From contig JAEELU010000006.1 in the NCBI GenBank assembly GCA_016282815.1, forward strand, positions 1 through 15,535: a stretch of DNA of 15,535 nt. The letters are read 5' to 3'. This DNA is from Acholeplasmatales bacterium. GTDB taxonomy: Bacteria; Bacillota_I; Bacilli_A; Acholeplasmatales; Anaeroplasmataceae. Shown here in pieces: positions 8,347 through 15,147 of this stretch (position 1 is its first letter; every line of letters starts with the position of its first letter). The notes below the pieces were generated by a model. That model ran no database searches and was not told the DNA's origin. It saw only the letters and a program-made list of their open reading frames with translations. The translations under genes were made by a program, and so were the position numbers.

Positions 8347-8733
8347 ATGAAGAATAAATTAGTATTAATTATAAATTTAATATTTGCAATTATATCATTG
8401 ATAATATCAATTACTATTGGAGTAATCTATATTAATCAAAAAACATTAGCTAATGCTTTATGGTATGTATTAGTATCAGGTATTATATTACTTTTAGCAT
8501 GTAATTTATTTTATGAAATGAAGATTATTCATCAAATAACAGTATTTGGATGCTTAGTACCTATAGCTATATTAATATCTTACTTAATTACATTTGCTAA
8601 TTATCCAGATAATGGATATCAGGCACTATATGTATTTTCAATACCTCAAATATTAATATTTGCATGTATATTTGGACTTGAAATATATTATTACATAAAA
8701 AAATATAAGCATATCGAAAATGAGGCTAATTAG
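8347..8733 (+). CDS. Four-helix integral membrane protein of unknown function
   Basis: No family was recognised. The 128 residues contain four predicted membrane segments, at about residues 4-27, 33-55, 63-84 and 94-113. The final one ends in YYYIKKYKHIENEAN, giving a short charged cytoplasmic tail. By the positive-inside rule both ends would be cytoplasmic. There is no catalytic motif or cysteine pair pattern. Start choice is uncertain. ATG 8347 has AGAGG at 8338-8342 with a rather short four-base gap. An ATG at 8326 in frame would overlap the metallopeptidase gene and lacks a ribosome site. It is the last gene before the greA promoter, which begins five bases after its stop. Confidence 0.7.
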   Translation: MKNKLVLIINLIFAIISLIISITIGVIYINQKTLANALWYVLVSGIILLLACNLFYEMKIIHQITVFGCLVPIAILISYLITFANYPDNGYQALYVFSIPQILIFACIFGLEIYYYIKKYKHIENEAN

Positions 8734-8737
8734 TTTC

Positions 8738-8766
8738 TTGATTTTTTATATAGTTTTAAGTATAAT
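8738..8766 (+). promoter_or_regulatory. Promoter of greA
   Basis: TTGATT at 8738-8743, a 17-base spacer and TATAAT at 8761-8766. The expected start near 8773 leaves a leader of about 22 bases that holds the strong GGAGGG site at 8782-8787. Confidence 0.8.
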
Positions 8767-8794
8767 AAATGAGTAATTACCGGAGGGAACAAAA

Positions 8795-9238
8795 ATGGTT
8801 AATAATAAGCAAACTGAAATAACTGAAAAGTATAAAAAAGAGCTTGAGGAAGAGCTAGAATATAGAAAGGTTACCTTAAGAACTGAAATTGGTGAGGCAA
8901 TTAAGGAAGCCAGAGAGCAAGGAGACCTATCAGAAAATGCTGATTATTCATCAGCTAGAGAAAAGCAAGGTCAAAACGAAGCTAGAATCATTGAGATTGA
9001 AGAGATTTTAAAGCATGCTAAAATCGTTAAGACTGTTCATATCGTTGTTAAGTATGTAAAGCTTAATAGAGTTGAGGAATTTAATATTTCTGGTAGTGAA
9101 TCAAATCCTTTCGAAAAGAAGATTTCATCAGAATCACCACTTGCTAAGGCAGTACTTGGTCACAAGAAGGGTGATACAGTATATATGACTACTGAGGCTG
9201 GTAAGGACGTAGAAATCGAAATTATTTCAATAGATTAA
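8795..9238 (+). CDS. greA: Transcription elongation factor GreA
   Basis: GreA rescues backtracked RNA polymerase by stimulating cleavage of the 3' end of the RNA through the secondary channel. The N-terminal coiled coil (about residues 10-76) carries the tip motif EQGDLSENADYSSAREKQ, with the acidic D44 and E47 that position the catalytic Mg. The FKBP-like C-terminal domain contains the hallmark SESPLAKAVLGHKKGD (112-127). At 147 residues it is about ten shorter than usual. The N-terminus (MVNNKQTEITEKYKKELEEEL) is less canonical than the usual LT-x-EG-x-x-K-L-x-x-EL. It has its own promoter, GGAGGG ribosome site and downstream terminator, so it is likely a one-gene unit with some read-through. 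In B. subtilis greA also lies just downstream of yrrN-yrrO. Confidence 0.96.
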   Translation: MVNNKQTEITEKYKKELEEELEYRKVTLRTEIGEAIKEAREQGDLSENADYSSAREKQGQNEARIIEIEEILKHAKIVKTVHIVVKYVKLNRVEEFNISGSESNPFEKKISSESPLAKAVLGHKKGDTVYMTTEAGKDVEIEIISID

Positions 9239-9240
9239 TT

Positions 9241-9265
9241 AAGTGGTTTATACCACTTTTTTCTT
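9241..9265 (+). terminator. Terminator after greA
   Basis: AAGTGGT at 9241-9247 pairs perfectly with ACCACTT at 9252-9258 around a four-base loop and runs into TTTTTTCTTCTT. It starts two bases after the stop codon. No new promoter was seen before tcdA, so partial read-through may supply the next genes. Confidence 0.85.
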
Positions 9266-9286
9266 CTTATTTGGGCAGGTGAAAAT

Positions 9287-10003
9287 ATGGCTATTTACGA
9301 ATTTCAACGCACAGAGGCTATACTTGGCTACGATAACCTAGAAAAGCTAAAAAATGCCAAAATAATAGTATTTGGTGTTGGTGGAGTAGGTGGCTATGTT
9401 GTAGAAGGATTAGTAAGATCTGGTGTAGAAAATATAGCAGTTGTTGATAAGGATACTGTAAATATCACAAATATTAATAGACAAATAATCGCATTACATT
9501 CTACAGTTGATAGACCAAAGGTAGATGTAATAGAGGAAAGAATATTAGATATTAATAATAGCTGTAAGGTAACAAAATATAATATGTTCTATCTACCAGA
9601 AAACAAAGATCTTATTAATTTAAGTAATTATGATTATGTTATAGATTGTATTGATACTGTAACAGCTAAAATATCAATAATTGAGGAATGCTATAAATAT
9701 AACATACCTATTATTTCATGCATGGGTATGGGGAATAAAATAAATCCACTAGATATTAAAATAGCAGATATAAATAAAACCTCTACATGTCCTTTAGCTC
9801 GTACTATTAGATATGAGCTAAGAAAAAGAAATATCAAAAAGCTAAAGGTATGCTATTCAACAGAGGTACCATTTAAGACTGATATTGAAAATGATGAGGG
9901 AATAAATAAAAAAATACCAGGAAGTGTAAGCTTTGTACCATCTGTTGCAGGTCTTGTAATTGCAGGAGAGGTAATAAAGGACATTTGTGGTATAATAAAA
10001 TAG
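9287..10003 (+). CDS. tcdA: tRNA threonylcarbamoyladenosine dehydratase TcdA (CsdL/YgdL), ThiF/E1-like
   Basis: TcdA uses ATP to convert t6A37 of tRNA to its cyclic form ct6A. The 238-residue protein opens with the family signature YEFQRTEAILGYDNLEKL. A Rossmann nucleotide site follows, GVGGVG (30-35) and VVDKDTVNITNINRQ (about 52-66), whose Asp and Arg contact ATP. DYVIDCIDTVTAK (about 116-128) and the TcdA-type late motif GSVSFVPSVAGLVIAGEV are also present. This combination points to TcdA rather than MoeB or ThiF, because the zinc-binding CxxC pairs of those proteins are missing. It ends at the conserved domain with no added membrane anchor. AGGTGA precedes the ATG. It starts a run of four close genes that continues to 11454. 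Confidence 0.88.
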   Translation: MAIYEFQRTEAILGYDNLEKLKNAKIIVFGVGGVGGYVVEGLVRSGVENIAVVDKDTVNITNINRQIIALHSTVDRPKVDVIEERILDINNSCKVTKYNMFYLPENKDLINLSNYDYVIDCIDTVTAKISIIEECYKYNIPIISCMGMGNKINPLDIKIADINKTSTCPLARTIRYELRKRNIKKLKVCYSTEVPFKTDIENDEGINKKIPGSVSFVPSVAGLVIAGEVIKDICGIIK

Positions 10004-10016
10004 TGTGGTGATTAAA

Positions 10017-10775
10017 TTGGATTATAGTAATTATTTAAGTAATGTGAATAAATTCCTTATGGATGCTAAGGAGGGCTTATATAACAAAAAGGAATATAAG
10101 CTAAAATGGAAAAGCATAGTTATAAGATATATTAAGGTTTTATCATCTATTAAGGAGGATGATGAAAACTTTAATCTAGCTACTGATTTATTATATCGTT
10201 TATTTATGCTTTTAGAGCAAGCAAAGCTAGGTAAAATATTTATAACAACTAATCCATTTAGAGATGTTAACATCGATGAGGTTACATTATATCAGGGAAT
10301 AATGAAAAGATATTTTGTTAATTATGACAATATGTTCACTGATAGATTTTTAAAGGATATAATTGATTTATCAATTATAAATAAAAGATTTTTATTATGG
10401 CCAGTATATATTTATTCACTAGAAATGAAAAAGATTGATAAGCTATTAAGGCTATGGGATAAGGCTGGAGATAATTATTTACAATTCTATAGAGAATTTA
10501 AAAAGAATAATACTAATCAATTATATTTAGAGTATTTAAGCCTTAATATGGTTATTATGGCTTATTTAGCAAATTATTTAAGAAAAGGAATAGGATTTTA
10601 TTATTCATATTCAATTCTAGATAAGAAGGATGCCTTTGATTTACTATTTGATATATCAAGTGTATTCGAGGATAAGCAGCTATTCTTATATGTTTATGAG
10701 GATGGATTATCTAGAAGAATTAAGCCAACTGATGAGCAGAAGGCTGAATATGAAGAATTAAAAATAAAGAAGTAG
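10017..10775 (+). CDS. Hypothetical alpha-helical protein
   Basis: No family was recognised. The protein has about 252 residues, rich in Leu, Tyr, Lys and Asp, and appears nearly all helical with no signal peptide or clear membrane span. Repeated helix-like stretches (YLSNVNKFLMDAKEGLYNKK, LATDLLYRLFMLLEQAK, FLKDIIDLSIINKRFLLWPV) suggest a helical-repeat scaffold fold. It ends in a charged coil (DEQKAEYEELKIKK). The start is probably TTG 10017, since GGTG at 10007-10010 lies six bases upstream, the same spacing as before the ATG at 7662. GTG codons at 10005 and 10008 are in frame but overlap that site. It begins 13 bases after tcdA and ends six before the GtrA-like gene. Base composition matches its neighbours. 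Confidence 0.72.
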   Translation: MDYSNYLSNVNKFLMDAKEGLYNKKEYKLKWKSIVIRYIKVLSSIKEDDENFNLATDLLYRLFMLLEQAKLGKIFITTNPFRDVNIDEVTLYQGIMKRYFVNYDNMFTDRFLKDIIDLSIINKRFLLWPVYIYSLEMKKIDKLLRLWDKAGDNYLQFYREFKKNNTNQLYLEYLSLNMVIMAYLANYLRKGIGFYYSYSILDKKDAFDLLFDISSVFEDKQLFLYVYEDGLSRRIKPTDEQKAEYEELKIKK

Positions 10776-10781
10776 TACAAG

Positions 10782-11276
10782 ATGGAAGAAAAAGGAAAGA
10801 AAAAGGAATTATTATTAGAGATATTTAGATTTCTAATTGTTGGTGGTATTTCAACATTAGTAGATTACGTAGTATTCTATTTATGTAATAAGCTAATATT
10901 TAAGAATATTGATAGCAATCTAAATCTATTTTTCTCTACAGCATTAGGATTTTTATCAGGATTCTTTGTTAACTGGTTCCTACAAAGATTTGTATTTAAG
11001 AGTGTAACAAAGGAAGATCAGAAGAATAAGATTGTATTCCTAAAATTTACAATAGTAAGCTTAATAGGATTAGGATTAACTGAGCTAGGAATGTTTTTAG
11101 CAAAGCCTACATTTGATACATTTAATTTAACAATATTTAATGTTACATTTGATTTTTGGAAGCTATTCTTTAAGGTATTAATGACAATCATTACACTTAT
11201 ATGGAATTATCTTGCAAGAAAATTCTTTGTATTTAGAAAAAAAGAGGATGTAGAGGTAGTAGAGAATAATGATTAG
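10782..11276 (+). CDS. GtrA-like membrane protein
   Basis: This 164-residue protein has the four-helix GtrA fold, thought to move or orient lipid-linked sugars for cell-surface glycosylation. The helices lie at about residues 14-34, 45-65, 82-104 and 126-147. Family signatures are FRFLIVGGISTLVDYVVFY at the start, SALGFL-type FFSTALGFLSGFFVNWFLQRFVF in helix 2, and IWNYLARKFFVFR at the end. Both termini are charged and probably cytoplasmic. No glycosyltransferase partner is nearby, so the substrate cannot be guessed. The ribosome site is weak (only AAGAAG/GTAG-like sequence before the ATG), suggesting coupling to the preceding gene. Its end overlaps the next start by eight bases. Confidence 0.85.
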   Translation: MEEKGKKKELLLEIFRFLIVGGISTLVDYVVFYLCNKLIFKNIDSNLNLFFSTALGFLSGFFVNWFLQRFVFKSVTKEDQKNKIVFLKFTIVSLIGLGLTELGMFLAKPTFDTFNLTIFNVTFDFWKLFFKVLMTIITLIWNYLARKFFVFRKKEDVEVVENND

Positions 11277-11454
11277 TGATCCAAATATATTATTAAGTGT
11301 TATAAATACTAAGCTTAGAGATTTTTATGATAGCCTAGATTCATTATGTGATGATTTAGATTATGATAAGGATGAGGTTATTAATAAATTAAATTCTATT
11401 GGATATATTTATAATGCAGAAAAGAATCAATTTGAGCAAAAATGGGGCTGTTAA
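11269..11454 (+). CDS. DUF4250 family small protein
   Basis: This 61-residue protein matches the DUF4250 pattern: a short start, then LLSVINTKLRDFYDSLDSLCDDLDYDKDEVINKLNSIGYIYN and a closing NQF-like segment. The fold looks like a small helical, possibly winged-helix-type domain, but the function is unknown. The family is widespread in gut Firmicutes. It begins inside the end of the gtrA-like gene (overlap of eight bases), so it is probably translated by coupling. Its last codons (Trp-Gly-Cys-stop) form part of the 5' arm of the terminator that follows. Confidence 0.8.
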   Translation: MISDPNILLSVINTKLRDFYDSLDSLCDDLDYDKDEVINKLNSIGYIYNAEKNQFEQKWGC

Positions 11455-11487
11455 GAAACTAACAATTTCTTAACAGCCCCTTATTTT
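11444..11487. terminator. Strong bidirectional terminator between convergent genes
   Basis: GGGGCTGTTAAGAAA at 11444-11458 pairs perfectly over 15 bases with TTTCTTAACAGCCCC at 11466-11480 around a seven-base loop. TTATTTTTT follows on the plus strand. The minus strand reads ATTTTTG after its own stem. It ends both the tcdA-DUF4250 run and the GltD-like gene. Confidence 0.93.
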
Positions 11488-12732
11488 TTACATATTATGC
11501 TTTTGTCTAACGTAGTTATCAATTTCCTCAGCAACAAGCTTTGTTGCAGCAACAGCATCAACAACTGTTTTAGCTCCTGATACTACATCTCCTGCAGCAA
11601 ATACACCCTCACGAGTTGTCTGACCCTTAGCGTTAGCTTCGATTAAGCCCTTCTTGTTAGTATCAATTTGCTTAGAGTTCTTAACGATGTTTGCTAGAGG
11701 ACCTTGACCTATAGCTATGATAACAGAGGAAGCATTAATCTTAAATGGATTAGCTGAATCATTAGTATATTCAACTGTACCATCCTCATTTTCCTTCTTA
11801 ATTACCTTTTCTACAATAATACCATCATCCTCAATCTTGATAGTATTTAGATAATAATTCATATGAACACCATCGACCTCAGCAAGCTCAAGCTCCTCCT
11901 TAAGAGCTGTAACCTCCTCTCTACCACGGAAGAAGATAACATCTACTCTAGCGATAGTTTTACGAAGGATTGTTCTTGCTGCATCCATAGCAACATTACC
12001 AGCACCGATGATAACTACATGATCACCTAAATTATCATATGAATCTGGGTTCTTTAGATAATCTATTGCGAAATGTACATTACCTAGGCTTTCTCCAGGT
12101 ATTCTTAATCTATTAGGATTCCATACACCAGTACCGATGAAAATTGCATCATAGCCATCAGAGAACATATCATCGATTGTGATAGTAGGACCGATTAATG
12201 TATTAGGTCTAAATTTAATACCTAGCTCATATAATCTCTTTAATAGCTTATCAAGTAATGATTTAGGTAATCTGAATTCGGGAATACCATATCTTAATAC
12301 TCCACCGATTTTATCCTTTGAATCTATGATTGTTACATCATAGCCCTTTTTAGCCATAATTATCGCAAGTGTTAATCCGGCAGGACCAGCACCAATTATT
12401 GCAAGTCTAAATCCATTTTGCTTTGGCTTAGATAATCTTGCCTTATCAAGATAGAAGCCTGAAACATATTGCTCAACCTCATAAAATTTAATAGGAGTAC
12501 CCTTTCTATTTAAAACACAATGACCCATACAATTTTTCTCATGTGGACAAATTAATGAGCATAGTGCAGAAAGTGGATTGTTCTCAAATAGGATTTCTCC
12601 AGCCTCATCCATCTTACCAGCTAAAAACATTTCCATGATTTGTGGTATTTCAGTTTTAACAGGACATCCTTCCTTACACATAGGCTTTTTACACTTAAGA
12701 CATCTTTGGGCCTCGTTGATAATATCTGCCAT
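11488..12732 (-). CDS. GltD-like NAD(P)-dependent flavoprotein oxidoreductase (glutamate synthase small-subunit family)
   Basis: The 414-residue protein has the GltD/NfnB/PreT-type architecture. An N-terminal cysteine-rich region binds Fe-S clusters (C11, C14, C19, C23 in CLKCKKPMCKEGCP, and C58, C62, C68, C72). The FAD site is AIIGAGPAGLTLA (111-123), a second dinucleotide site is VIIGAGNVAMDAAR (240-253), and the closing FAD motif is GVFAAGDVVSGAKTVVDA. Such proteins pass electrons between NAD(P)H and a partner through FAD and Fe-S centres. No glutamate synthase large subunit, NfnA or PreA gene is adjacent, so its partner and reaction are open; it may act alone or with a distant subunit. 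It is about 40-50 residues shorter than typical GltD. AGGAGG lies six bases before the ATG. Confidence 0.88.
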   Translation of the reverse strand: MADIINEAQRCLKCKKPMCKEGCPVKTEIPQIMEMFLAGKMDEAGEILFENNPLSALCSLICPHEKNCMGHCVLNRKGTPIKFYEVEQYVSGFYLDKARLSKPKQNGFRLAIIGAGPAGLTLAIIMAKKGYDVTIIDSKDKIGGVLRYGIPEFRLPKSLLDKLLKRLYELGIKFRPNTLIGPTITIDDMFSDGYDAIFIGTGVWNPNRLRIPGESLGNVHFAIDYLKNPDSYDNLGDHVVIIGAGNVAMDAARTILRKTIARVDVIFFRGREEVTALKEELELAEVDGVHMNYYLNTIKIEDDGIIVEKVIKKENEDGTVEYTNDSANPFKINASSVIIAIGQGPLANIVKNSKQIDTNKKGLIEANAKGQTTREGVFAAGDVVSGAKTVVDAVAATKLVAEEIDNYVRQKHNM

Positions 12733-12768
12733 ATTATTACCTCCTAAAATCGTTTATTTCATAAAAAT

Positions 12769-12797
12769 ATTTTAACACAAAAAGCTAATAATATAAA
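12769..12797 (-). promoter_or_regulatory. Extended -10 promoter of the GltD-like gene
   Basis: On the minus strand, TGT-TAAAAT has its -10 at 12774-12769. A weak TTTATA -35 (12797-12792) lies 17 bases upstream. The start is predicted near 12762, leaving a leader of about 30 bases with AGGAGG. Its -35 region overlaps that of the divergent rluA-type promoter. Confidence 0.6.
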
Positions 12798-12822
12798 GAA
12801 GATTTTACTTTTGTGATATAAT
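12794..12822 (+). promoter_or_regulatory. Extended -10 promoter producing a leaderless rluA-family mRNA
   Basis: TGA-TATAAT at 12814-12822 is a consensus extended -10 with only a weak -35. Counting the last T as -7 puts the start site at 12829, which is the A of the ATG of the next gene. No ribosome site lies between the -10 box and the ATG. Confidence 0.7.
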
Positions 12823-12828
12823 AAAACT

Positions 12829-13662
12829 ATGAGATTTGAATTTGTTTGTGAGAATGATAATATTAGATTATCTGATGAGCTAAAACTACATATTTCAAGA
12901 AGATTATATAGAAGTATTAGAAGTAAAAATACTGTTTTTTTTGTTAATAAAATAGAGACATTACCCTATAAGGAAATTAATAAGGGAGATATAATTACCT
13001 TTGAATTTGATAAGAATAGAGATGTAGATTGGGACTTATATGATTCAAAGCTTGATATCTATTATGAGGATGATAATTATTTAATTGTTTATAAAAGAGA
13101 TAATTTACTATCTATCCCAACTAAGGGTAATCCATATTCCTTATATCAAGAGGCGATCTATTATTTAAAAAACAAAAATGAATCTACTGATATATCAATA
13201 TTAAATAGACTAGATAAGGATACTAAGGGATTAGTATTAATTGCTAAAAATCCATATTCTGCAAGCTTGATGTCCCCTGTTCATGAGCATATGGAAAGAA
13301 GATATGTTGCCTTATGTAGTGGTATTTTTAAGGAAAAGGAAGGAACTATTTCTGCAAAAATAAAAAAGGTAGAAAATCAGAATAAAAGAATTATTGCGGG
13401 TGATGGGCAGATAGCTATTACTCATTATAGGGTGCTAGACACAATTGGAGATAATACATTAGTAGAGTTTTTACTTGAAACTGGTAGAACTCATCAAATA
13501 AGAATACATTCTGCATATATAGGACATCCAATAATTGGTGATACTATGTATGGTGATGAAAATAGTATTGATAAGCTTCATTTATTAAGCTATTATATTA
13601 AATTTGAAAATCCATATGATAAAAGGATTATAGAGATTAAGCTTAATGAAATAAAATTCTAG
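12829..13662 (+). CDS. RluA-family pseudouridine synthase
   Basis: This 277-residue enzyme isomerises uridine to pseudouridine in rRNA or tRNA. An N-terminal S4-like domain (about residues 12-60, IRLSDELKLHISRRLYRSIRSK) is followed by the catalytic domain. The active-site motif is NRLDKDTKGLVLIAK, with catalytic D129; the usual leading His is Asn, as in some relatives. LLETGRTHQIRIHSAYIGHPIIGDTMYG is the conserved late motif. Length and layout match RluD/YjbO-type proteins; the exact target base cannot be read from sequence. The frame has a stop at 12814, so ATG 12829 is the only sensible start. It lies seven bases from a TATAAT, predicting a leaderless transcript. Confidence 0.92.
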   Translation: MRFEFVCENDNIRLSDELKLHISRRLYRSIRSKNTVFFVNKIETLPYKEINKGDIITFEFDKNRDVDWDLYDSKLDIYYEDDNYLIVYKRDNLLSIPTKGNPYSLYQEAIYYLKNKNESTDISILNRLDKDTKGLVLIAKNPYSASLMSPVHEHMERRYVALCSGIFKEKEGTISAKIKKVENQNKRIIAGDGQIAITHYRVLDTIGDNTLVEFLLETGRTHQIRIHSAYIGHPIIGDTMYGDENSIDKLHLLSYYIKFENPYDKRIIEIKLNEIKF

Positions 13663-13667
13663 TTTTA

Positions 13668-13676
13668 TGATAAAAT
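13668..13676 (+). promoter_or_regulatory. Possible promoter of the DUF1292 gene
   Basis: TGA-TAAAAT is an extended -10 (hexamer 13671-13676) with no good -35. It lies directly after the rluA-family stop and would start transcription near 13683, about 19 bases before the ATG. Confidence 0.5.
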
Positions 13677-13701
13677 ATATTTGTAAGAAAGAAGTGATTT
13701 T

Positions 13702-13956
13702 ATGAAAAAGGTTGAGAATATCATTACATTAAATGGTGAAAAGGGAGAAAAGCTTAGCTTTTATGTAGATGCTGAGCTTGAATATGATGGATATAAATAT
13801 TTAGTTTTAAGGCCAGTAGATAAATTTGATGATTTAGATGCTGATCAGGCTATCGTATTTAGAGTTGAGGAGACTGAAGAGGGAGAAGAATATTTCATCG
13901 AGCAGGATGATGAAATAATTAATGCGATAGAGGATATTTATAATAGCGGTTGTTAA
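13702..13956 (+). CDS. DUF1292 (YrzB-like) protein
   Basis: This 84-residue acidic protein has the DUF1292 pattern: an opening ENIITLNGEKGEKLSFYVDAELEYDGYKYLVLRPV, then an acidic middle with YFIEQDDEIINAIEDIYN at the end. It is predicted to be a small beta-rich fold of unknown function. In B. subtilis the relative yrzB lies in the same neighbourhood as yrrN, yrrO and greA, so its presence a few kilobases away fits a rearranged version of that cluster. GAAGTGAT precedes the ATG. The next gene starts 20 bases after its stop. Confidence 0.85.
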   Translation: MKKVENIITLNGEKGEKLSFYVDAELEYDGYKYLVLRPVDKFDDLDADQAIVFRVEETEEGEEYFIEQDDEIINAIEDIYNSGC

Positions 13957-13976
13957 TTTATAGGGGAGTGTTATAG

Positions 13977-15092
13977 GTGTTTAATAAGCATGATTTAAAA
14001 AGAAATGAATATATGCTTACAGGTAAGTTCAAGAAAAAGGGCTATGATTGGTGGTGGCATTCATTTTCCGCAATAAACTCTGAAACTAAGGAGGAGAAGC
14101 CATTTTATATTGAATTTTTTGCATGTAATCCAAAGCTTGCAAAGGATGAACCAACATTTGGACAGACAATGGAAAAAAATAAACCATCATATTTGATGGT
14201 TAATGTAGGCTGCTGGGGAGAACTTCATATGCAGCTACATAGATTTTTCTCATTAAAGAATGTAAAGATTCACGGTAAGGCTCCATTTAGTGTTGAGGCA
14301 GATGATTGTTATTTAGATGATACTAAAACTAAGGGCTCTGTAAATGTAACAGAGGAGGAAGCTAAATTACATCCAGAATATATGTCCGATTATGGAAGTA
14401 TTAGCTGGGATTTGAAAATTGAAAAGAATATTGCCTTTAATGTAGGCTATGGTGCTTCAGGGCTATTTAGAAAAATGAAGGCATTTGAAATGTTTTGGCA
14501 CGCTGAGGGTATGAAGTCATATTTTGAGGGTGAAATAACACTTAATGGTACTAAATATATCGTATCAAAGGATACTTGCTATGGATATTCAGATAAAAAC
14601 TGGGGCTCTAATTTTACGTCTCCATGGGTTTGGCTATCAAGTAATAATATAATTGATAATACTACATCTAAGCAATTACATAATAGTGTATTTGATATAG
14701 GTGGTGGAAGACCAAAGGTGTATTTTGTTGCTTTAAATAGAAAGCTATTATCAGCATTCTATATAGAAGGTAAGGAATATGAATTTAATTTTTCTAAATT
14801 TTGGACTGGAACAAAAACTAAGTTTTCTCATGATGAATCAGGAGATTATATAATTTGGAACGTCACACAAAAGAATAAGAAGAATTTAGTAGAAGTAGAA
14901 ATTAAATGTAAAAAATCTGATATGCTATTAATTAATTATGAATCTCCAGATGGATATAAACGTCATAATAAATTATGGAATGGTGGAAATGGCGTTGGAA
15001 CTGTGAAGATTTATGATAAGAAAAAGAAGAAGCTAATTCATGACCTATCTGTATTTAATGTAGGCTGTGAATATGGTGAGTATGATAAATAA
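13977..15092 (+). CDS. Tocopherol cyclase/CrtC-like lipocalin-fold protein
   Basis: The 371-residue protein resembles the tocopherol cyclase-like family, relatives of the CrtC/AttH lipocalin-type domains. The clearest marks are DKNWGSNFTSPWVWLSSNN (206-224), with the family KNWG and W-x-W elements, and WHAEGMKSYFEGEITLNG (174-191). The N-terminal GYDWWWHSFSAIN also fits the beta-barrel start. It is rich in aromatic residues, with no signal peptide or membrane span, so probably cytoplasmic or loosely membrane-associated. Bacterial homologues in anaerobes have no established substrate; a lipid or isoprenoid ligand is a guess. The start is GTG 13977, with GGGGAG eight bases upstream. It follows the DUF1292 gene by 20 bases and ends at a shared terminator. 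Confidence 0.7.
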   Translation: MFNKHDLKRNEYMLTGKFKKKGYDWWWHSFSAINSETKEEKPFYIEFFACNPKLAKDEPTFGQTMEKNKPSYLMVNVGCWGELHMQLHRFFSLKNVKIHGKAPFSVEADDCYLDDTKTKGSVNVTEEEAKLHPEYMSDYGSISWDLKIEKNIAFNVGYGASGLFRKMKAFEMFWHAEGMKSYFEGEITLNGTKYIVSKDTCYGYSDKNWGSNFTSPWVWLSSNNIIDNTTSKQLHNSVFDIGGGRPKVYFVALNRKLLSAFYIEGKEYEFNFSKFWTGTKTKFSHDESGDYIIWNVTQKNKKNLVEVEIKCKKSDMLLINYESPDGYKRHNKLWNGGNGVGTVKIYDKKKKKLIHDLSVFNVGCEYGEYDK

Positions 15093-15128
15093 AAAAAAAC
15101 GGGTTAGATAAAATCTAACTCGTTTTCA
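15091..15128. terminator. Bidirectional terminator between the CrtC-like gene and pduL
   Basis: AACGGGTTAGAT at 15098-15109 pairs with ATCTAACTCGTT at 15113-15124 (one G-U pair, AAA loop). TTTTCATTTT follows on the plus strand and, on the minus strand, a run of nine T opposite the A tract at 15091-15099. Confidence 0.88.
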
Positions 15129-15147
15129 TTTTGTATTTATAAAATAA

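Noticed and set aside
10031..10273. Minus-strand open frame of 80 codons
   Set aside because: It lies wholly inside the plus-strand hypothetical gene, has no ribosome site and shows no recognisable family; it is a shadow of AT-rich coding sequence.
12578..12775. Plus-strand open frame of 65 codons
   Set aside because: It is antisense to the N-terminal cysteine region of the GltD-like gene, which is clearly coding by its motifs.
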